From the NCBI GenBank assembly GCA_013822005.1, contig PNJT01000005.1, positions 1 to 37,877 on the forward strand: a stretch of DNA of 37,877 nucleotides, in the 5' to 3' direction. Within the stretch, counting starts at the first letter, position 1, and every line of letters begins with the position of its first letter. The notes beneath the pieces were generated by a model, which saw only the letters and a list, made by a program, of their open reading frames with translations, was not told the DNA's origin and ran no database searches. Shown here piece by piece: positions 34,625 through 37,877 of this stretch. The position numbers were made by a program, and so were the translations under genes. The DNA is from Novosphingobium sp. (GTDB lineage Bacteria > Pseudomonadota > Alphaproteobacteria > Sphingomonadales > Sphingomonadaceae).

Positions 34625-34796
34625 CGTCGCCCCGTGCTTGACACGGGGCTTGGCTTTTCTTCGGTAATCCTCCGGGTTTGGAGGCAAGAAAGCTGCGCGT
34701 GCGGTTGGGGCCGATGGTGTCGTGCCCCCGTTCAGCGGCAGTGCAACGATCAAGCGTCGCAAGGCAGCCAAGCCCCGTGTCAAGCACGGGGCGACG
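34625..34796. repeat. Long inverted repeat with CTTGA-apex hairpins
   Basis: CGTCGCCCCGTGCTTGACACGGGGCTTGGCT ... AGCCAAGCCCCGTGTCAAGCACGGGGCGACG. Confidence 0.92.
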
Positions 34797-34872
34797 ATGG
34801 GTGGTTGGGAGCTGGGGCCTTCGGTATGGCTTGGCGTGTGATTTTAACCGAAGGGTGTGCTACACTCTCACC

Positions 34873-34992
34873 ATGCAACGAGACACTTTCACCCGCCGCT
34901 GGGTCCGCTTTGTCGAACGGTCAATGGTGTGGTCATTCTGGGGGATTCTGGTGGTTTTCATCGTCGTATTGGTGACAAATCTGATCGGGTAG
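34873..34992 (+). CDS. Small single-TM protein (39 aa)
   Basis: MQRDTFTRRWVRFVERSMVWSFWGILVVFIVVLVTNLIG; basic N-terminus then TM helix. Confidence 0.5.
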   Translation: MQRDTFTRRWVRFVERSMVWSFWGILVVFIVVLVTNLIG

Positions 34993-35001
34993 CGGTCAAC
35001 C

Positions 35002-35544
35002 TCAAGCCAGCTCCGGCCCCAACTCCGGATCCAAATCCCGCGGCCGCGTCAAATGAACCAGCCTTGCGCAGCGGTCCCTCAAATCCGACCACTTCTCAAT
35101 GTCCAGCTCCAACACCGCAAAACTAGCCGTCGGGAACTTCTCCTCGACCACATCCCGCAAGGGGCTTGAGCCGTCATCCGGCACCAGATCAAAGATCAGG
35201 TCTTCCAGTCCCGGATTATGGCCGACCATCAGGATCGAGGCCGGATCGCCGCTCTGTTCGCGCAGCAGATCGGCCAGAGTCACGCTGCTGGCGAGGTAGA
35301 TGCGGCGGTCCCATTGCACCGCGACCGGCTGGTCGGCGGCCTGGCAGGCGATTTCGATCGTTTCGGCGCAGCGGATTGCGGGGGAGGAGAGCATGCGCTC
35401 CCAGCGCACTCCGTGGTCACGCACGTGCTTGCCCATGATCGCAGCGCCCTTGCGCCCGCGCGCGTTGAGCGGGCGGTCGAAATCGCGGGCGCGCGGGTCT
35501 TGCCAGTCTGATTTTGCGTGGCGAAACAGGCCGAGGATCTTCAA
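35002..35544 (-). CDS. Histidine phosphatase family protein (SixA-like)
   Basis: LFRHAKSDWQDPRARDFDRPLNARGRKGAAIMG, SSPAIRCAETIE, LMVGHNPGLEDL. Confidence 0.93.
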   Translation of the reverse strand: MKILGLFRHAKSDWQDPRARDFDRPLNARGRKGAAIMGKHVRDHGVRWERMLSSPAIRCAETIEIACQAADQPVAVQWDRRIYLASSVTLADLLREQSGDPASILMVGHNPGLEDLIFDLVPDDGSSPLRDVVEEKFPTASFAVLELDIEKWSDLRDRCARLVHLTRPRDLDPELGPELA

Positions 35545-37877
35545 CGCGCGGGTTCTCCGTGAGCGGGCATTCCAGAAACACCGGATGCCACGCGGTGTAA
35601 AGCCTCATCCAGTGTCAATCGCGTGACGGGCGTGCCAGGCGGAAATGCGGACAAGAGTCGGCTGGGGAAAGCCGAGGACAGCACCACGAACATGCCGTGA
35701 TCGTCACGGCTGCGGATCAGCCGGCCAAAGGCCTGGGCGAGGCGTGCGCGGATGATCCGGTCGTCAAAGGCCGCCCCGCCGCCCGCCAGTCGCCGGGCGC
35801 GGTGGAGGATTGAGGGCTTGGGCCAGGGGACCTGCTCCATCACCACCAGCCGCAGCGAATGGCCGGGAACATCGACACCGTCGCGCAAGGCATCGGTGCC
35901 GAGCAGCGAGGCGCGCGGATCGTCGCGAAAGATATCGACCAATGTGCCGGTGTCGATCGGATCGACGTGCTGGGCGTAAAGCGGCAGGCCGCCGCGCGCC
36001 AGCCGGTCGGCGATCCGGCCATGCACCGCGCGCAGCCGCCGGATCGCCGTGAACAGCCCCAGCGCGCCGCCCTGCGCGGCCTCGATCAGCCGGGCATAGG
36101 CCCCGGCCAGCGCCGCGACATCGCCCTTGGGCACATCGGTGACGATCAGCACTTCGGCCTGCGCGCCATAGTCGAACGGGCTGTCAAAGCTGGAGAGGCG
36201 CGGGGCGAGGCCCAGCACCGGCGCGCCCGAGCGAGTCACCGCGCTGTCCCAGTCGTTGCCGTCCTTGAGCGTGGCCGAGGTCAGCATCACCCCGTGCGCG
36301 CCTTCCAGCACGACCTTGGCGAAGGGCTTCATCGGATCGAGCCAGCGGCGATGGATTCCGACATCGAATTCGCGCGCCTCGGCGCGTTCGACCGCCAGCC
36401 AGTCGACGAATTCGGGATCGGCCGGACCGCCCAGCCGTTCAAGCAGCGCTTCCCAGGCAGCGAGCAAGTCAATCCGCCAGCCGAGCGAATGGCGCGCACC
36501 TTCAATCCGCGCGCGGCCTGCGCCGTCGAGCCAGTCGGGCGGCTCGCTGAGGATCGCTTCAAGCCGCACGCCCAGACGGATCAGCGGTCCGCGCAGTTCG
36601 GCCAGCGCAGCCTGCGCTGCCCCTGCGCGTTCGATAAACGGCCCGTCAAGCTGCGCGGCCTCGGTCTCCAGGCCGTAACCCGCTTCCTGCCCGCCGCTTT
36701 CGTCGCGGGCATAAGTGGTGGCGCGTACTGCGGCGAGCAGTTCCTCGAGCGGTCCCGAGGGTGTGCCATCGCCCAGTCGCTGCAACCAGCCATCGCCCGG
36801 CAGCGATTCAGCAGCATAACGTGCGGCGGCGATGGCTTTGGCTCCGGCCTCGTCGTAGCTCGCGACATCGGCGAGGCGCGCGGAGAGGCCCCGGCGGCGG
36901 CCCTTCGAGCCTTTCTCCGGGCCGATTACCCAGCGCCTAAGCTCAATCGTCTCGCTGCCTGACAGCGCAGCGGCGAAGGTCGAATCCGCCGCCTCGAACA
37001 CATGGTGGCCTTCGTCGAACACGATCCGCGTCGGCCGCTGCGCCTGGTCGCGGCCACGTGCGGCATTGACCATCACCAAGGCATGGTTGGCGATCACCAG
37101 ATCGGCCTGCGCGCTGGCGCGGCTGGCGCGTTCGATGAAGCATTTGCGGTAGTGCGGGCAGCCGGCATAGACGCATTCGCCGCGCCGGTCGGTCAAGGCC
37201 GCGACCCCGCGCTGGCGGAACAGCGTGGCCAGCCAACCGGGCAGGTCGCCGCCGATCATGTCGCCGTCCTGGCTGTAGCTGGCCCAGCGCGCGATCAGCT
37301 GCGCCAGGATCGCGGCCCGGCCTGAGAAACCACCTTGCAAGGCGTCTTCAAGGTTCAGCAAACACAGGTAATTCTCACGCCCCTTGCGCACCACCACCGG
37401 GCGCGAGCCATCGGCGCGGTGCTCCGCCCAGGCGCGGCGGCTTTCGGCGCGGAGCTGGCGTTGCAGCGCCTTGGTAAAGGTCGAAACCCACACCGTCCCG
37501 CCCGATTCCTCGGCCCAGAGCGAGGCCGGGGCGAGGTAGCCCAGCGTCTTGCCGATCCCGGTTCCGGCCTGCGCCAGCAGCATCTGCGGCTGATCCTGCC
37601 GCCGGCGCGGCGCGAAGACGTGCGCGACTTCCTGGGCATAGGCCGCCTGGGCGCGGCGCTGCTCGGCATTGTCGCCGGTCAGCCGGGTCAGGCGGGAATT
37701 GACGTCGTCGGGGCGCAGCGCGACCTGGCCCGGCTGGGGCCGCTCGGGCGCTTCCTCCCATTCCGGCAGGCGCGCGAAGAGCCAGCGTTCGGCTTTGGTG
37801 GGCGGGGCGATTCGCGCGGTCAGCAGCGGCACCCAGGCCCAACGCAGCTTGGTCAGCGATTGCAGCGCGGTCCAGGC
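35541..37877 (-). CDS. ATP-dependent helicase, DinG/XPD-like, 5' end truncated by window edge
   Basis: AQAGTGIGKTLGYLAPASLWAEE (Walker A), CPHYRKCFIERA, VFDEGHHVFE (DEGH), QAFGRLIRSRDD; frame stays open to the window end (AWTALQSLTKLRWAWVPLLTARI). Confidence 0.92.
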   Translation of the reverse strand, partial: AWTALQSLTKLRWAWVPLLTARIAPPTKAERWLFARLPEWEEAPERPQPGQVALRPDDVNSRLTRLTGDNAEQRRAQAAYAQEVAHVFAPRRRQDQPQMLLAQAGTGIGKTLGYLAPASLWAEESGGTVWVSTFTKALQRQLRAESRRAWAEHRADGSRPVVVRKGRENYLCLLNLEDALQGGFSGRAAILAQLIARWASYSQDGDMIGGDLPGWLATLFRQRGVAALTDRRGECVYAGCPHYRKCFIERASRASAQADLVIANHALVMVNAARGRDQAQRPTRIVFDEGHHVFEAADSTFAAALSGSETIELRRWVIGPEKGSKGRRRGLSARLADVASYDEAGAKAIAAARYAAESLPGDGWLQRLGDGTPSGPLEELLAAVRATTYARDESGGQEAGYGLETEAAQLDGPFIERAGAAQAALAELRGPLIRLGVRLEAILSEPPDWLDGAGRARIEGARHSLGWRIDLLAAWEALLERLGGPADPEFVDWLAVERAEAREFDVGIHRRWLDPMKPFAKVVLEGAHGVMLTSATLKDGNDWDSAVTRSGAPVLGLAPRLSSFDSPFDYGAQAEVLIVTDVPKGDVAALAGAYARLIEAAQGGALGLFTAIRRLRAVHGRIADRLARGGLPLYAQHVDPIDTGTLVDIFRDDPRASLLGTDALRDGVDVPGHSLRLVVMEQVPWPKPSILHRARRLAGGGAAFDDRIIRARLAQAFGRLIRSRDDHGMFVVLSSAFPSRLLSAFPPGTPVTRLTLDEALHRVASGVSGMPAHGEPAR

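Noticed and set aside
1-37877. CRISPR arrays, rRNA, prophage structural genes, complete transposons
   Set aside because: Scanned by eye; no regularly spaced repeats with unique spacers, no rRNA conserved blocks, no intact transposase or phage module found.

Overview
This is a GC-rich (by eye) alphaproteobacterial chromosomal window, most likely from a sphingomonad (Sphingomonas, Novosphingobium or Erythrobacter type). That placement is inferred from gene content and protein style, not from a search. Most of it is ordinary chromosome: class I FBP aldolase (5' cut by the window edge), thiE, an OPT transporter, efp, an inositol monophosphatase, tRNA-Leu(CAA), an M20 amidohydrolase, isocitrate lyase with a divergent XRE/ScfR-type regulator, a PEP-CTERM/XrtA-type regulatory and EPS cluster (sugar transferase, PrsK-like kinase, PrsR-like sigma54 activator, TPR protein), a CoA transferase, a bile-acid symporter-like protein, a nitroreductase, cysS, a RES-domain protein, an S24 repressor, an MBL hydrolase, MAPEG, rpmF (missing from the ORF track because it has only 59 codons), plsX-fabH-ihfA-merR, a frameshifted aldehyde dehydrogenase, a VapBC-type pair, a SixA-type phosphatase and a DinG-type helicase (5' cut by the window edge). 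The best leads are non-coding or composite. (1) A set of dispersed two-hairpin palindromes shares an apical CTTG/CTTGT loop although the stems differ, and one copy sits in frame inside cysS. (2) A perfect alphaproteobacterial LexA box and three phased TGTGGA repeats lie upstream of a small membrane protein. (3) Two matching WGTAA-N6-TTACA palindromes lie in the aceA/regulator divergent promoter. (4) Phased TAGGA/TCCTR half-sites lie upstream of an S24 repressor. (5) An IS3-type transposase start is fused to the tail of a lost nitroreductase. (6) A 20-bp perfect inverted repeat supplies the last residues and stop of a transporter. No CRISPR array, rRNA or intact transposon was seen.
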